A DNA stretch of 64,000 nucleotides, taken from the NCBI RefSeq assembly GCF_900090205.1, contig NZ_LT607802.1, positions 2,917,970-2,981,969 on the forward strand, in the 5' to 3' direction. A program made the translations under genes and the position numbers. This document shows, piece after piece, positions 9,082 to 18,114 of this stretch. Under the pieces are notes generated by a model that worked only from the letters and a program-made list of their open reading frames with translations, did no database searches and had not been told where the DNA came from. This stretch comes from Vogesella sp. LIG4 (GTDB lineage Bacteria; Pseudomonadota; Gammaproteobacteria; Burkholderiales; Chromobacteriaceae). Within the stretch, counting starts at the first letter, position 1, and every line of letters starts with the position of its first letter.

Positions 9082-9855
9082 TCAGCGGCCGGCCAGGAAG
9101 TCCTGCAGCAGGAAGTGGGCAATGGAGCGCGGCGGCGGGGTGAGCGGCAGGCTGTCGATATGGAACCACGCCGCATCTTCGATTTCGCCCGGCTGCGGAG
9201 TGATGTCGCCACTTTCGTACTCGGCGGTGAAGGCCAGCATCAGCGAATGCGGGAACGGCCAGGACTGCGAGCGCATGTAGCGCAGGCTGCGCACGCGTAC
9301 GCCTACTTCTTCGAACGCCTCGCGGTGCACGCATTCCTCTACCGATTCGCCGGCCTCGACGAAGCCGGCCAGCGCGCTGTACATACCGGGGGCGAACTGC
9401 GGGCTGCGCGCCAGCAGCAGTTCGTTGCCACGATGGATCAGCACCATCATCGCCGGCGACAGCCGCGGGTAGTACAGCTCGCCGCAGCTGGGGCAGTGCT
9501 TGCCGTGGTCGTGGGCATTGGCCAGCAGCGGCGCGGCACAGGCGCCGCAGTAGCGGTGGGTCTGGTCGAAGCGGCGCAGCTGCGCGGCGCGTGCCAGCAG
9601 CGGGGTGTAGTCGGCGCTCAGGGTCAGCAGCGCCTGGCGCAGGCCGACCTTCTGCCAGTCTGCCGGCGGCTCACCTACCAGCTCGGTGGCAAACAGGTTG
9701 GCCGCAGCGTTGTGGCCGATGTAGCGCACCGCGGTATGCAGTGCCGGCGCCTGGGCGGGGAGTGCCTCGGCCAGCAGGTACAGGCCGTTGCCATCGAAGA
9801 TGCACCACTGGGTGGGCAGTTGCGGATCGGGGCTGGCGGGAAGGTTGAGGCTCAT
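9082..9855 (-). CDS. nudC: NADH pyrophosphatase / NAD-decapping Nudix hydrolase
   Basis: A 257-residue NudC-family protein. A four-cysteine zinc ribbon (CGAC then CPSC) sits about one third in. The Nudix box follows with GFVEAGESVEECVHREAFEE, fitting GX5EX7REUXEE. The NudC-specific SQPWPFPxS signature appears as SQSWPFPHS, with Ser for Pro at the third position. The enzyme hydrolyses NAD(H) to NMN(H) and AMP and removes NAD caps from RNA. It starts at 9855 (MSLNLPASP); upstream frame extension is a shadow. The gene is monocistronic between a chemoreceptor and an ABC ATPase. Confidence 0.95.
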   Translation of the reverse strand: MSLNLPASPDPQLPTQWCIFDGNGLYLLAEALPAQAPALHTAVRYIGHNAAANLFATELVGEPPADWQKVGLRQALLTLSADYTPLLARAAQLRRFDQTHRYCGACAAPLLANAHDHGKHCPSCGELYYPRLSPAMMVLIHRGNELLLARSPQFAPGMYSALAGFVEAGESVEECVHREAFEEVGVRVRSLRYMRSQSWPFPHSLMLAFTAEYESGDITPQPGEIEDAAWFHIDSLPLTPPPRSIAHFLLQDFLAGR

Positions 9856-9914
9856 GGGCTGACCTGGCGGCGGGGACGGGGCGATTCTACGCCGAGCGCC
9901 GCCGCGGTACCAAG

Positions 9915-10565
9915 TCAGGCCGCATGCGGGCTGCCGGCATCCAGCTGCAGCAGGCAGTCGGCCAGCTCCGCTGCCAGCACGGCATCGGCCAGGCTCAGTA
10001 CGATGGTGCGGCCGGTGCGTGCCAGGCGCTGCAGGCGGGTCAGCAATAGCCGACGGGCGGGCTGCACCGCATCCGGCAGTGGCTCGTCCAGCAGCACGAT
10101 GGGTGCGGCGCCGGCCAGGCTGCGGGCCACGGCGGCCAGTTGCCGGCTGCCGGCATCCAGCTGGCACAGCCGCTGCTGCGAAAGCGGGGTCAGGCCCAGC
10201 TCGCGCAGCAGCAGCTCTACCACCTGCAGATCATGCTCATCATGGCGCGGCCACCAGAAGCCGCGCGGCTGGCGCCCCTGCAGTACATAGTGGTGCAGGG
10301 TCTGGCGGCAGCTTTCGGCGCAGTCGCCTGCGCGGCAGGTCAGCTGCCGCAGGCTTTGCTGGCAGGCGGGCTGGCCGAATAGTTGGCCGCACACCTCGCC
10401 GTGCTGGCCGGACAGCGCCGCAAGCAGCCGGCTGCGTTCCCCGGCGCTGCCGCCGCTGATGATGCTCAGGCGGTTGGCCGGCAGGCGCAGCGTGATGGCG
10501 CGGGATGCCGCGCCGGGCGTGGTGGCTGGCAACTGGTAATGCAGGTTGTAGGCGGGCCGTAGCAT
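9915..10565 (-). CDS. Degenerate ABC-transporter ATPase-like protein under a Fur box
   Basis: A 216-residue ABC ATPase-like protein with an intact Walker B (PIVLLDEPLPD) but damaged catalytic motifs. The P-loop reads GGSAGERSRLL instead of GxxGxGKST, so the invariant Lys is absent, and the LSGGQ signature is replaced by LDAGSRQ. The layout resembles iron-siderophore/heme ATPases (FecE/HmuV type). The frame is intact and well spaced. A strong Fur-type operator lies about 50 bp upstream of the chosen ATG at 10565. No permease or binding protein is near. It may be a non-catalytic or repurposed iron-regulated protein; function unknown. Confidence 0.7.
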   Translation of the reverse strand: MLRPAYNLHYQLPATTPGAASRAITLRLPANRLSIISGGSAGERSRLLAALSGQHGEVCGQLFGQPACQQSLRQLTCRAGDCAESCRQTLHHYVLQGRQPRGFWWPRHDEHDLQVVELLLRELGLTPLSQQRLCQLDAGSRQLAAVARSLAGAAPIVLLDEPLPDAVQPARRLLLTRLQRLARTGRTIVLSLADAVLAAELADCLLQLDAGSPHAA

Positions 10566-10607
10566 GCGGGTTCCTGTCGAATGGCGCGGGTGGTTTGCAC
10601 CGCAGAT

Positions 10608-10640
10608 AAACGATAGCAAATGATAATCGTTATCGTTTAA
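10608..10640 (-). promoter_or_regulatory. Fur box upstream of the ABC ATPase-like gene
   Basis: The 19 bases at 10616-10634 match the Fur consensus GATAATGATAATCATTATC at 16 of 19 positions by my alignment. The flanks AAACGATA and TATCGTTT extend the palindrome, consistent with overlapping Fur sites. It lies between the ATPase-like gene and the end of the nitronate monooxygenase gene. Confidence 0.8.
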
Positions 10641-10655
10641 TTCGGCAATGTCATG

Positions 10656-11687
10656 CTACAACCGGGCCAGCCGTTCGCGGCACTGCTGGGCTTCCATTTC
10701 GATGCGCTGGAACAGCTCGGCCACGGTCGGCGTATCGTCAAGCAGGCCCTGCACCTGGCCGATCAGCTGCACGCCGCGCTGGTGGTCGCCATCCTGGATC
10801 GCCAGGCGGATGGATTCGGTGGCGGCGCCGAACTGCGCCAGCTGGCGCAATTGCTGCGGCTGGCGCAGCAGGCCGCCGATCACCACCCTGAATAGCGGCA
10901 TGTGCATGCTGCGGGCGGCCAGTGCGGCGCGCCAGGCGGCACGCAGCAGCCCCAGCGGTTTGCGTGTGGCGCGGCGCGCGGCCGGGCTGTCCATCACCCG
11001 GCACCACAGGCCGTCGAAATTGCGCGAGTACAGCGTGTCCGCCACGCTGCGCTGGCGGATCATCTCCTTGCTGCGCTGATGCACCGGGCTTTCCTGCGTC
11101 ATTGCCAGCCGCGAGCCCATGGCCACCGCATCGGCACCCAGCGCCAGCGCCGCCAGCAGGCCGTCGCCGTTGCCAAAGCCGCCGGCGGCGATGATGGGCA
11201 GCGTGGTGAGGCGGCGGATGGCCGGGATCAGCACCAGCGAGGTGACTTCGCCGCCATGCGCCGCCGCCTCGTGGCCGGTCACCAGCAGCGCATCCACGCC
11301 ACTGTTGGCCGCAGACTGCGCGTGCTTCTCGGTGACCACCGTGGCGATGACCTTGCCGCCGTAGGTGTGGGCGCGCTTGACGATCCAGTCGCCCTTGCCC
11401 AGCGAAAAGTTGATCACCGGCACCTGCTCCTGCAGACCGACCTCGGCGTTTTCGTGCGCGCCCGGCATCATCAGCGTGCAGCCGATGCCGAATGGTTTGT
11501 CGGTGAGTTCGCGGATGCGGCGGATGGCGGCGCGGGTCTGCGTGGCGGACAGCGGCCCGGTGGCGAGTATGCCCAGCCCGCCGGCGTTGCAGGTGGCGGC
11601 CACCAGCTCCGGAGTGGCGATATAGCTCATGCCGGGGCAGAGCAGCGGTCTGGCTACGCCGAAGGCCTGGGTGAAGCGGGTTTGCAT
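10656..11687 (-). CDS. Nitronate monooxygenase (2-nitropropane dioxygenase family)
   Basis: A 343-residue FMN-dependent TIM-barrel enzyme of the nitronate monooxygenase/FabK-like family. The N-terminal CPGMSYIATPELVAATCNAGG segment, the central VTGHEAAAHGG (containing the probable catalytic His) and AAGGFGNGDGLLAALALGADAV with GSRL for phosphate binding are all present. The family oxidises alkyl nitronates such as propionate-3-nitronate with O2 and so detoxifies them. The last 70 residues are a helical extension rich in Gln and Leu. Start at 11687 (MQTRFTQAFG). It appears to be transcribed alone; the Fur box lies downstream and probably does not control it. Confidence 0.9.
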   Translation of the reverse strand: MQTRFTQAFGVARPLLCPGMSYIATPELVAATCNAGGLGILATGPLSATQTRAAIRRIRELTDKPFGIGCTLMMPGAHENAEVGLQEQVPVINFSLGKGDWIVKRAHTYGGKVIATVVTEKHAQSAANSGVDALLVTGHEAAAHGGEVTSLVLIPAIRRLTTLPIIAAGGFGNGDGLLAALALGADAVAMGSRLAMTQESPVHQRSKEMIRQRSVADTLYSRNFDGLWCRVMDSPAARRATRKPLGLLRAAWRAALAARSMHMPLFRVVIGGLLRQPQQLRQLAQFGAATESIRLAIQDGDHQRGVQLIGQVQGLLDDTPTVAELFQRIEMEAQQCRERLARL

Positions 11688-11764
11688 GGTGTCAGCCCTG
11701 TGTTGTGCGTTGTAGTGCGTTATTCTTGTCGCAACTCTCGATAAATTTCAAACGGTTGTTTGAT

Positions 11765-11944
11765 ATGTACTTGGTGCTGATAGGCTGGTTGTATTTCGTG
11801 CTGATGCTGGCGGTGGGGCAGAACAGCATCGTGCAGTCCGTGCTGGTGCTGCTGTTCCTGGGCGTGCTGCCTACCTGGTTGTGGCTGTGGATCGCCGGGC
11901 GCAAGCGGCGGCGGCGCGATGCGGATGGTGCCGACGGGGCTTGA
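11765..11944 (+). CDS. Small two-helix membrane protein, unknown function
   Basis: A 59-residue protein with two hydrophobic helices (about residues 1-17 and 22-42) separated by GQNS, and a basic tail RKRRRRDAD that should face the cytosol. ATG at 11765 is preferred to upstream alternatives because it begins directly with the first helix. No family is recognised. It lies just before the rpsB promoter region and is probably a separate unit. Confidence 0.6.
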   Translation: MYLVLIGWLYFVLMLAVGQNSIVQSVLVLLFLGVLPTWLWLWIAGRKRRRRDADGADGA

Positions 11945-11970
11945 GTGCGCGCCGGCGAAAATGCTAGAAT
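11941..11970 (+). promoter_or_regulatory. Candidate sigma70 promoter of rpsB
   Basis: TTGAGT (11941-11946) and TAGAAT (11965-11970) are separated by 18 bp. The hairpin TTCCCCC / GGGGGAA at 11977-11996 would lie at the very 5' end of the transcript. Confidence 0.45.
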
Positions 11971-11975
11971 TACGA

Positions 11976-12070
11976 GTTCCCCCAATTCCGGGGGAAATTA
12001 CACACATCCGTACGCAATTAGGGTGCCCGCAAGGGTTGATTGTACGGGTGGAGGCTTAACCCTTTTGGAG
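11976..12070 (+). ncRNA. Candidate S2 (rpsB) leader RNA with pseudoknot potential
   Basis: The rpsB leader can form a stem between CCGTAC (12008-12013) and GTACGG (12042-12047). A loop segment AAGGGTT (12031-12037) is complementary to AACCCTT (12058-12064), which abuts the Shine-Dalgarno GGAG. That gives a pseudoknot able to mask translation initiation. Leaders of rpsB in proteobacteria are known S2-binding autoregulatory elements; assigning this one to that class is inference. Confidence 0.5.
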
Positions 12071-12077
12071 ATTAAAG

Positions 12078-12806
12078 ATGTCCACCAATGTGACCATGCG
12101 TCAAATGCTTGAGGCCGGCGTACACTTCGGCCACCAAACCCGCTTCTGGAACCCGAAGATGGCTCAGTACATCTTTGGCAGCCGCAACAAGATCCACATC
12201 ATCAACCTGGAAAAAACCCTGCCGCTGTTCGTGCAGGCTCAGGAATATGTGCGTCGTCTGGCCGCCAACAAGGGCACCATCCTGTTTGTGGGTACCAAGC
12301 GTCAGGCGCGTGAGATCATCCGCGAAGAAGCCATTCGTGCTGGCGTTCCGTTCGTGGATCACCGCTGGCTGGGCGGCATGCTGACCAACTACAAGACCGT
12401 GAAGCAGTCCATCAAGCGTCTTGAAGACAAGCGTGCCCAGCTGGAAGCTGGCGACCAGTCCGGCTTCAACAAGAAGGAACTGCTGGATATGCAGCGCGAA
12501 GTTGAAAAACTGGAGCGTTCGCTGGGCGGTATCAAGGATATGAAAGGTCTGCCGGACGCGATCTTCGTAATCGATACCGGCTACCAGAAAGGTACCATCG
12601 TTGAAGCCAAGAAACTGGGCGTACCGGTTATTGGCGTGGTTGATACCAACAACTCGCCGGAAGGCATTGACTACGTAATTCCGGGTAACGACGACTCCAG
12701 CCGTGCCATCCGCCTGTACGCTCGCGGCATCGCCGACGCCGTACTGGAAGGCCGTGCCCAGTCGCTGCAGGAAATCGTAGCTGCCGCCGAGGCAGCCGCC
12801 GAGTAA
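12078..12806 (+). CDS. rpsB: 30S ribosomal protein S2
   Basis: A 242-residue ribosomal protein uS2 of standard length. The signature [13 protein letters not shown] lies near the N-terminus, and [23 protein letters not shown] and the internal coiled-coil hairpin [14 protein letters not shown] follow. It binds the 30S subunit near the anti-Shine-Dalgarno platform. It is the first gene of the rpsB-tsf operon, with a leader that may bind S2. A terminator hairpin between rpsB and tsf probably reduces tsf transcription. Codon use is more T- and A-tolerant than in neighbours, as expected of a highly expressed gene. Confidence 0.99.
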   Translation: MSTNVTMRQMLEAGVHFGHQTRFWNPKMAQYIFGSRNKIHIINLEKTLPLFVQAQEYVRRLAANKGTILFVGTKRQAREIIREEAIRAGVPFVDHRWLGGMLTNYKTVKQSIKRLEDKRAQLEAGDQSGFNKKELLDMQREVEKLERSLGGIKDMKGLPDAIFVIDTGYQKGTIVEAKKLGVPVIGVVDTNNSPEGIDYVIPGNDDSSRAIRLYARGIADAVLEGRAQSLQEIVAAAEAAAE

Positions 12807-12816
12807 GCACTTGGCG

Positions 12817-12841
12817 AAAAGGGGCGAAAGCCCCTTTTTTT
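12817..12841 (+). terminator. Intercistronic terminator between rpsB and tsf
   Basis: AAAAGGGGC-GAAA-GCCCCTTTTTTT is a textbook intrinsic terminator inside a normally cotranscribed operon. Partial read-through would set the S2 to EF-Ts ratio. Confidence 0.9.
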
Positions 12842-12879
12842 AAATCCTCCGGGACGTATTTATTTTTAAGGAGTTAGTC

Positions 12880-13746
12880 ATGGCGGAAATCACCGCAAAG
12901 ATGGTATCCGACCTGCGCGTTGCGACTGGTCTGGGCATGATGGAGTGCAAGAAGGCTCTGGTTGAAGCTGAGGGCGACGCTGCCAAGGCTGAAGAGATCC
13001 TGCGCATCAAGTCCGGCAACAAAGCCTCCAAGATGGCTGGCCGCGTAGCTGCAGAAGGTATCATCGGTTCTTTCGTTGCCGGCGGTGTTGGCGCCCTGGT
13101 GGAAGTGAACTGCGAAACTGACTTCGTGGCTAAAGACCCGACCTTCATCGCCCTGGTTACTGCCGCTGCCAAGGCTGTTGTAATCGCCAACCCGGCTGAC
13201 GTTGAAGCCCTGGCTGCCGTTGAGGTTGACGGCCAGACCGTGGAAGAGACCCGCAAGGCTGCCATCGCCAAGCTGGGCGAGAACATGACCATCCGTCGTT
13301 TCGTACGCTACGAAACCGACGGCGCCATCGCCACCTACCTGCACGGCGCCAAGATCGGCGTGATCGTCGACTTCAAGGGCGAAGAGCAAATTGGCAAGGA
13401 CGTGGCCATGCACATTGCCGCTTCCAAGCCGATCTGCGTTTCCAAGGATCAGGTTCCGGCCGAAACCCTGGAACAAGAGCGCAAGATCTACACCGCTCAG
13501 GCTGCCGAATCCGGCAAGCCGGCCGACATCGTTGCCAAGATGGTGGAAGGTCGCGTGAACAAGTTCCTGGCTGAAGTGACCCTGGTTGGTCAGCCGTTCG
13601 TGAAGAACCCGGATCAGACCGTAGAAAAGCTGCTGGCCGAGAAGGGTGCTTCCGTCAAGGCATTCGCCATGTTCGTAGTGGGCGAGGGCATTGAGAAGAA
13701 GGTTGTAGACTACGCTGCTGAAGTAGCTGCTGCTGCCAAGCTGTAA
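12880..13746 (+). CDS. tsf: Elongation factor Ts
   Basis: A 288-residue nucleotide exchange factor for EF-Tu. The N-terminal UBA-like domain contains [19 protein letters not shown], followed by [14 protein letters not shown] and the core-domain [13 protein letters not shown]. It releases GDP from EF-Tu and is encoded next to rpsB in nearly all bacteria. The ribosome-binding site AAGGAG precedes ATG at 12880. A terminator follows. Confidence 0.99.
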   Translation: MAEITAKMVSDLRVATGLGMMECKKALVEAEGDAAKAEEILRIKSGNKASKMAGRVAAEGIIGSFVAGGVGALVEVNCETDFVAKDPTFIALVTAAAKAVVIANPADVEALAAVEVDGQTVEETRKAAIAKLGENMTIRRFVRYETDGAIATYLHGAKIGVIVDFKGEEQIGKDVAMHIAASKPICVSKDQVPAETLEQERKIYTAQAAESGKPADIVAKMVEGRVNKFLAEVTLVGQPFVKNPDQTVEKLLAEKGASVKAFAMFVVGEGIEKKVVDYAAEVAAAAKL

Positions 13747-13770
13747 TTTCGTAGTCTAGGTTGTACAAAA

Positions 13771-13801
13771 AAACGGCACCCTGCAAAACAGGGTGCCGTT
13801 T
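13771..13801 (+). terminator. Intrinsic terminator after tsf
   Basis: AACGGCACCCTG-CAAAA-CAGGGTGCCGTTT forms a 12-bp stem that starts within a run of A and ends in T, about 25 bp after the tsf stop. Confidence 0.85.
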
Positions 13802-13837
13802 CGCAAACAGAATTCAAACCGAATGCCAGAGGTAATC

Positions 13838-14557
13838 ATGAGCCAAGTTCCCGCATACAAGCGCATCCTGCTGAAGTTGTCCGGCGAAGCCCTGATGGGT
13901 GATGACAGCTACGGCATCAACCGCAACACGATCGAGCAGATCGTGGCACAGATCAAGGAAGTGGCGGGTCTGGGTGTGCAAATCGGCATCGTGATTGGTG
14001 GTGGCAATATTTTCCGTGGCGTGGCGCCGGCAGCATCCGGCATGGACCGCGCCACTGCAGACTACATGGGCATGATGGCCACCGTGATGAACGCGCTGGC
14101 GCTGAAAGATGCCATGACCAAGGCTGGCATGGTGGCGCGCGTGCAGTCCGCGCTGACCATGCAGCAGATTGCCGAGCCCTATGTGCGCGGCAAGGCCATG
14201 CAGTACCTGGAAGAAGGCAAGGTGGTGATTTTCGCCGCCGGTACCGGCAACCCGTTCTTCACCACCGACACCGCAGCTGCGCTGCGCGGCATGGAAATGA
14301 ACGTGGACATCATGCTGAAGGCCACCAAGGTGGATGGCGTCTACACCGACGACCCGAAAAAGAACCCGGACGCGGTGCGCTACCAGACCCTGACCTTCGA
14401 CGAAGCGATCTCGCGCAACCTGAAAGTGATGGACGCCACTGCCTTCGCGCTGTGCCGCGACCAGCACCTGAATATCAAGGTATTCAGCATTTTCAAACAG
14501 GGTGCGCTGGCCCGTGTCGTGCTTGGCGAAGACGAAGGCACGCTGGTACACTGCTGA
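13838..14557 (+). CDS. pyrH: Uridylate kinase
   Basis: A 239-residue bacterial UMP kinase of the amino-acid-kinase fold, converting UMP to UDP with [19 protein letters not shown] forms the phosphate-binding start, with [23 protein letters not shown] and [15 protein letters not shown] following in the expected order. ATG at 13838 follows AGAGGTAAT; an in-frame upstream ATG would read from inside the tsf terminator. It is the first gene after the tsf terminator and is followed by its own hairpin before frr, so it can be controlled separately. Confidence 0.98.
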   Translation: MSQVPAYKRILLKLSGEALMGDDSYGINRNTIEQIVAQIKEVAGLGVQIGIVIGGGNIFRGVAPAASGMDRATADYMGMMATVMNALALKDAMTKAGMVARVQSALTMQQIAEPYVRGKAMQYLEEGKVVIFAAGTGNPFFTTDTAAALRGMEMNVDIMLKATKVDGVYTDDPKKNPDAVRYQTLTFDEAISRNLKVMDATAFALCRDQHLNIKVFSIFKQGALARVVLGEDEGTLVHC

Positions 14558-14574
14558 TTTAGTGATTCCACATA

Positions 14575-14612
14575 GGCGGAAACGGCTGCAAGCCGCTTTC
14601 CGCCTTGTTTTT
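14575..14612 (+). terminator. Intrinsic terminator between pyrH and frr
   Basis: A long stem GGCGGAAA-CGGCT / AGCCG-CTTTCCGCC with a TGCA loop is followed by TTGTTTTT. It lies 76 bp after the start of the spacer-proximal pyrH end and about 20 bp before the frr start. Confidence 0.85.
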
Positions 14613-14633
14613 CAGAATGCAACGGGAGTAATC

Positions 14634-15191
14634 ATGATCAACGACGTAAAAAAGTCGGCTGAACAGCGCATGCAGAAGTCGCTGGAAACCTTCAAGACCG
14701 ACCTGGCCAAAGTGCGTACCGGCCGTGCCCACACCGGTCTCCTGGATCATGTCATGGTCGACTACTACGGTAGCGATGTGCCGGTAAACCAGGTGGCCAA
14801 CGTTACCCTGATCGATGCGCGCACCATCGGCGTGCAGCCGTGGGAAAAGAACATGCTGGCCAAGGTGGAAAAAGCCATCCGCGACAGCGACCTGGGCCTG
14901 AACCCGTCCTCCATGGGCGAGATCATCCGCGTGCCGATGCCGGCGCTGACCGAAGAGCGCCGCAAGGACCTGATCAAGGTCGTGCGTGCCGAGGCCGAAG
15001 GTGCCCGCGTATCCATCCGCAACGTGCGCCGTGACTGCAATAACGACCTGAAGAACCTGCTCAAGGACAAGGAAATCACCGAGGACGACGAGCGCCGCGG
15101 TCAGGACGAAGTGCAGAAGTTCACCGACAAGTACATTGCCGAAGTCGACAAGGCGCTGGCCGCCAAAGAAACCGAACTGATGGCCGTGTAA
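14634..15191 (+). CDS. frr: Ribosome recycling factor
   Basis: A 185-residue recycling factor that, with EF-G, splits post-termination ribosomes. Family segments are [29 protein letters not shown] and the helical hairpin [31 protein letters not shown], here cited in part. ATG at 14634 follows GGGAG. It is the first gene of a long run frr-uppS-cdsA with gaps of 3-10 bp. Confidence 0.98.
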   Translation: MINDVKKSAEQRMQKSLETFKTDLAKVRTGRAHTGLLDHVMVDYYGSDVPVNQVANVTLIDARTIGVQPWEKNMLAKVEKAIRDSDLGLNPSSMGEIIRVPMPALTEERRKDLIKVVRAEAEGARVSIRNVRRDCNNDLKNLLKDKEITEDDERRGQDEVQKFTDKYIAEVDKALAAKETELMAV

Positions 15192-15201
15192 GGAGCATTG
15201 C

Positions 15202-15951
15202 GTGTTTGCAAGTTCCACGCAAAGCGTGCCGGCGGTACAGTGCGTGCCCCGGCACATTGCCATCATCATGGATGGCAATGGCCGCTGGGCCAAGAAACGT
15301 CTGCTGCCCCGTGTCGCGGGGCACAAGCGCGGTCTGGATGCGGTGCGCGATACCGTCAAGACCTGCATCGATCTTGGCGTCGAATACCTGACGCTGTTTG
15401 CGTTCTCCACCGAAAACTGGCGTCGTCCGGCGGACGAGGTCAACTTCCTGATGGAACTGTTCTTCGTGGCGCTGGACCGCGAGGTGGAGCGCCTGCACCA
15501 GAACAATATCCGCCTGCGCGTGATCGGCTCCCGCGAGCGCTTCTCCGCCGCCATCTGCCAGCGTATTGATGCCGCGGAGGCCAAGACCGCGGCCAATGGC
15601 GGCCTGGTGCTGACCATTGCCGCCGATTACGGCGGCCGCTGGGATGTGTTGCAGGCGGTGAACCGGCTGCATGCGCAGGGCGCGGTGCTGATCGACGAGG
15701 AAAACCTTGCGGCCAACCTGTCGATGGCTTACGCCCCGGAACCCGACCTGTTCATTCGCACCGGCGGCGAGCAGCGCATCAGCAACTTCCTGCTGTGGCA
15801 GCTGGCCTATACCGAGCTTTATTTCACCGATTTGCTGTGGCCGGATTTCGGCAAGGAAGCGCTGGGTCAGGCCCTGTCTTCCTTCCGCAGCCGCGAACGC
15901 CGCTTTGGCCGCACCAGCGAACAATTGCCGCAAGCGAATCGCCGAGGCTGA
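15202..15951 (+). CDS. uppS: Undecaprenyl diphosphate synthase
   Basis: A 249-residue cis-prenyltransferase that builds C55 undecaprenyl diphosphate, the lipid carrier for peptidoglycan and O-antigen. The catalytic Asp is in [15 protein letters not shown], and the substrate-binding [15 protein letters not shown] and [11 protein letters not shown] are intact. The start is GTG at 15202 preceded by AAGGAG. It overlaps neither neighbour; cdsA starts 3 bp after its stop. Confidence 0.97.
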   Translation: MFASSTQSVPAVQCVPRHIAIIMDGNGRWAKKRLLPRVAGHKRGLDAVRDTVKTCIDLGVEYLTLFAFSTENWRRPADEVNFLMELFFVALDREVERLHQNNIRLRVIGSRERFSAAICQRIDAAEAKTAANGGLVLTIAADYGGRWDVLQAVNRLHAQGAVLIDEENLAANLSMAYAPEPDLFIRTGGEQRISNFLLWQLAYTELYFTDLLWPDFGKEALGQALSSFRSRERRFGRTSEQLPQANRRG

Positions 15952-15954
15952 TCC

Positions 15955-16770
15955 ATGCTGATAACCCGCGTCATCACGGCCTTGTTGCTGCTGCCCATCA
16001 TGCTGGGCGCTGTGTTCTATCTGTCTGCACCCCTGTGGGCGGTGTTCGCCTGGCTGGTGGTGGGCCTGGCGCTGTGGGAGTTCTCCCGCATGGCCGCACT
16101 GCAAGGTTGGCCGCAACGCCTGTACCTGGCGTGCAGCACGCTGCTGGCACTGGGCATTCACCAGCTGCCGGCTGCCAGCTTTGCCCTGGTCAGCAAGGGG
16201 CTGCTGCTGCTGTCGCTGCCGGTATGGCTGATCCTGGCGCCGATGTGGCTGGCCAGGCGCTGGGCGCTGCCGCGTGGCGCCAAGGCCATGCTGCTGGGCT
16301 GGCTGCTGATGCTGCCGGCCTGGCTGGGCTTCATCGCCTGGCGGCCGGACCACAACGCCGCCAGTGCCACCCAGTTGTTCGCGGTGATGGGCCTGGTATG
16401 GATTGCCGACATTGCCGCCTATTTCGCCGGCAAGGCTTTTGGCAAGCGCAAGCTGGCACCGGCCATCAGCCCCGGCAAGAGCTGGGAGGGCGTGGCCGGC
16501 GCCGTGCTGGGCGTGGCGGTCTACGTGTGGATGGTTACCCGGCTGGGCTGGCTGCAGCTGGATCTGCCGCTGCCGCTGTTGCTGCCGCTGGCATTGGGCC
16601 TGACCGCGGTGAGCGTGGTGGGCGACCTGCTGGAATCCTGGTTCAAGCGCAGTGCCGGCATCAAGGACAGCAGCAAGCTGCTGCCGGGGCACGGTGGCGT
16701 GTATGACCGCATCGACAGCCTGATTGCCGTACTGTCGGTCTCCGCCGCGCTGTACACTCTGTTTGCCTGA
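15955..16770 (+). CDS. cdsA: Phosphatidate cytidylyltransferase
   Basis: A 271-residue polytopic inner-membrane enzyme with about seven or eight hydrophobic segments. It makes CDP-diacylglycerol from phosphatidate and CTP. The family signature is complete near residues 218-243: SWFKRSAGIKDSSKLLPGHG followed by GVYDRIDS. One copy of the dispersed 10-mer encodes QGWPQ at about residue 50. A palindromic element begins right after the stop codon. Confidence 0.97.
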   Translation: MLITRVITALLLLPIMLGAVFYLSAPLWAVFAWLVVGLALWEFSRMAALQGWPQRLYLACSTLLALGIHQLPAASFALVSKGLLLLSLPVWLILAPMWLARRWALPRGAKAMLLGWLLMLPAWLGFIAWRPDHNAASATQLFAVMGLVWIADIAAYFAGKAFGKRKLAPAISPGKSWEGVAGAVLGVAVYVWMVTRLGWLQLDLPLPLLLPLALGLTAVSVVGDLLESWFKRSAGIKDSSKLLPGHGGVYDRIDSLIAVLSVSAALYTLFA

Positions 16771-16912
16771 GAGCCTGTTTGCGATCTGCCGCGCTGCGTG
16801 AAAACGTAATGCGCCGAGTCGCCTGCGGTGGCGCGTTTGCTGCATGCAGACGCCGCTGTCGCAGCTGTTTTTGCCTTGCCTTGCGCTGGTTCGCGAGGTC
16901 GCAAGCGGGCTC
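16771..16912. repeat. Palindromic element between cdsA and dxr
   Basis: This 142-bp imperfect palindrome begins GAGCCTGTTTGCGATCT and ends with the inverted AGGTCGCAAGCGGGCTC. Its right half shares GTTTTTGCCTTG, TCGCGAG and GCTC blocks with the element at 35069-35208, so both belong to one family. The dxr ribosome-binding region lies outside it. Confidence 0.7.
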
Positions 16913-16938
16913 CGAGTTCCTTTCGTCTTAAGGGCATC

Positions 16939-18114
16939 ATGACGATCCAAAAAATCACCGTTCTGGGTTCTACCGGCAGCATCGGCGGCAATACGCTGGA
17001 TGTGGTGGCCATGCACCCGGAGCGTTACCAGGTCTACGCGCTGGCAGCCAATAGCCAGGTGGACAAGCTGTTCGAGCAGTGCCAGCGCTTCCGACCGGCG
17101 TTTGCCGTGCTGGTGGACGCCGCTGCCGCGGCGCAACTGCGCAACCGCCTGGCCGCCGCCGGCAGCCACACCGAAGTGCTGCACGGCGCCGCGGCGCTGG
17201 AGACGGTATCGACCGCCGGCGAAGTGGACATGGTGATGGCGGCCATCGTCGGCGCCGCCGGCTTGCGGCCAACCATTGCCGCCGCGCTGGCCGGCAAGCG
17301 CATCCTGCTGGCCAACAAGGAATCGCTGGTGGTGGCTGGCGAGCTGTTCATGCAGGCGGTGCGCCACGGCGGTGCCGAGTTGCTGCCGGTGGACAGCGAG
17401 CACAACGCGCTGTTCCAGTCGCTGCCGGCCGGTTTTGCCGGCGATCATGCCGCCGCCGGCATCGAGGAGCTGATCCTCACCGCTTCCGGCGGCCCGTTCC
17501 GCCAGCACACGCTGCAGCAGCTGCAGCAGGTAACCGCCGAAGATGCCTGCCGCCACCCCAACTGGGTAATGGGGCGCAAGATCTCGGTGGATTCCGCCTC
17601 GCTGATGAACAAGGGCCTGGAGGTGATCGAGGCACACTGGCTGTTCGCCACCCCGGCCGAGCGCATCAAGGTGGTGGTGCATCCGCAAAGCGTGATTCAT
17701 TCCATGGTGCGCTACCAGGATGGCTCGGTGATTGCCCAGCTGGGCACGCCGGACATGCGCACCCCCATTGCCTACGCCATGGCCTGGCCGCAGCGCATCA
17801 CCGCACCGGTGGCGCCGCTGGATTTCATGGCCCTGTCGGGCCTGACCTTCGAGCAACCCGACCTACAACGTTTCCCCTGCCTGCGGCTGGCATTCGACTG
17901 CCTGCGTACCGGCGGGGATGCCTCGGCGGTGCTCAATGCGGCCAACGAGGTGGCGGTGGCGGCCTTCCTGGCCGGACGCATCGCCTTCCTGCAGATTCCG
18001 CAGCTGATTGAACGCGCGCTGGCGCAGGCCGAGCTGACTGCAAGCGGCGACCTCGACAGCCTGCTGGAGAAAGATGCCATGGTGCGTAGTCTGGTTCAGG
18101 GCTGGATCGTCTGA
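16939..18114 (+). CDS. dxr: 1-deoxy-D-xylulose 5-phosphate reductoisomerase
   Basis: A 391-residue DXR catalysing the first committed step of the MEP isoprenoid pathway. NADPH binding is seen in [14 protein letters not shown]. Metal and substrate segments [48 protein letters not shown] and [12 protein letters not shown] are intact. ATG at 16939 is chosen because it starts directly before the Rossmann strand; upstream in-frame codons lie in the repeat element. Its TGA overlaps the rseP ATG by one base. With uppS nearby it links isoprenoid supply to envelope synthesis. Confidence 0.98.
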   Translation: MTIQKITVLGSTGSIGGNTLDVVAMHPERYQVYALAANSQVDKLFEQCQRFRPAFAVLVDAAAAAQLRNRLAAAGSHTEVLHGAAALETVSTAGEVDMVMAAIVGAAGLRPTIAAALAGKRILLANKESLVVAGELFMQAVRHGGAELLPVDSEHNALFQSLPAGFAGDHAAAGIEELILTASGGPFRQHTLQQLQQVTAEDACRHPNWVMGRKISVDSASLMNKGLEVIEAHWLFATPAERIKVVVHPQSVIHSMVRYQDGSVIAQLGTPDMRTPIAYAMAWPQRITAPVAPLDFMALSGLTFEQPDLQRFPCLRLAFDCLRTGGDASAVLNAANEVAVAAFLAGRIAFLQIPQLIERALAQAELTASGDLDSLLEKDAMVRSLVQGWIV

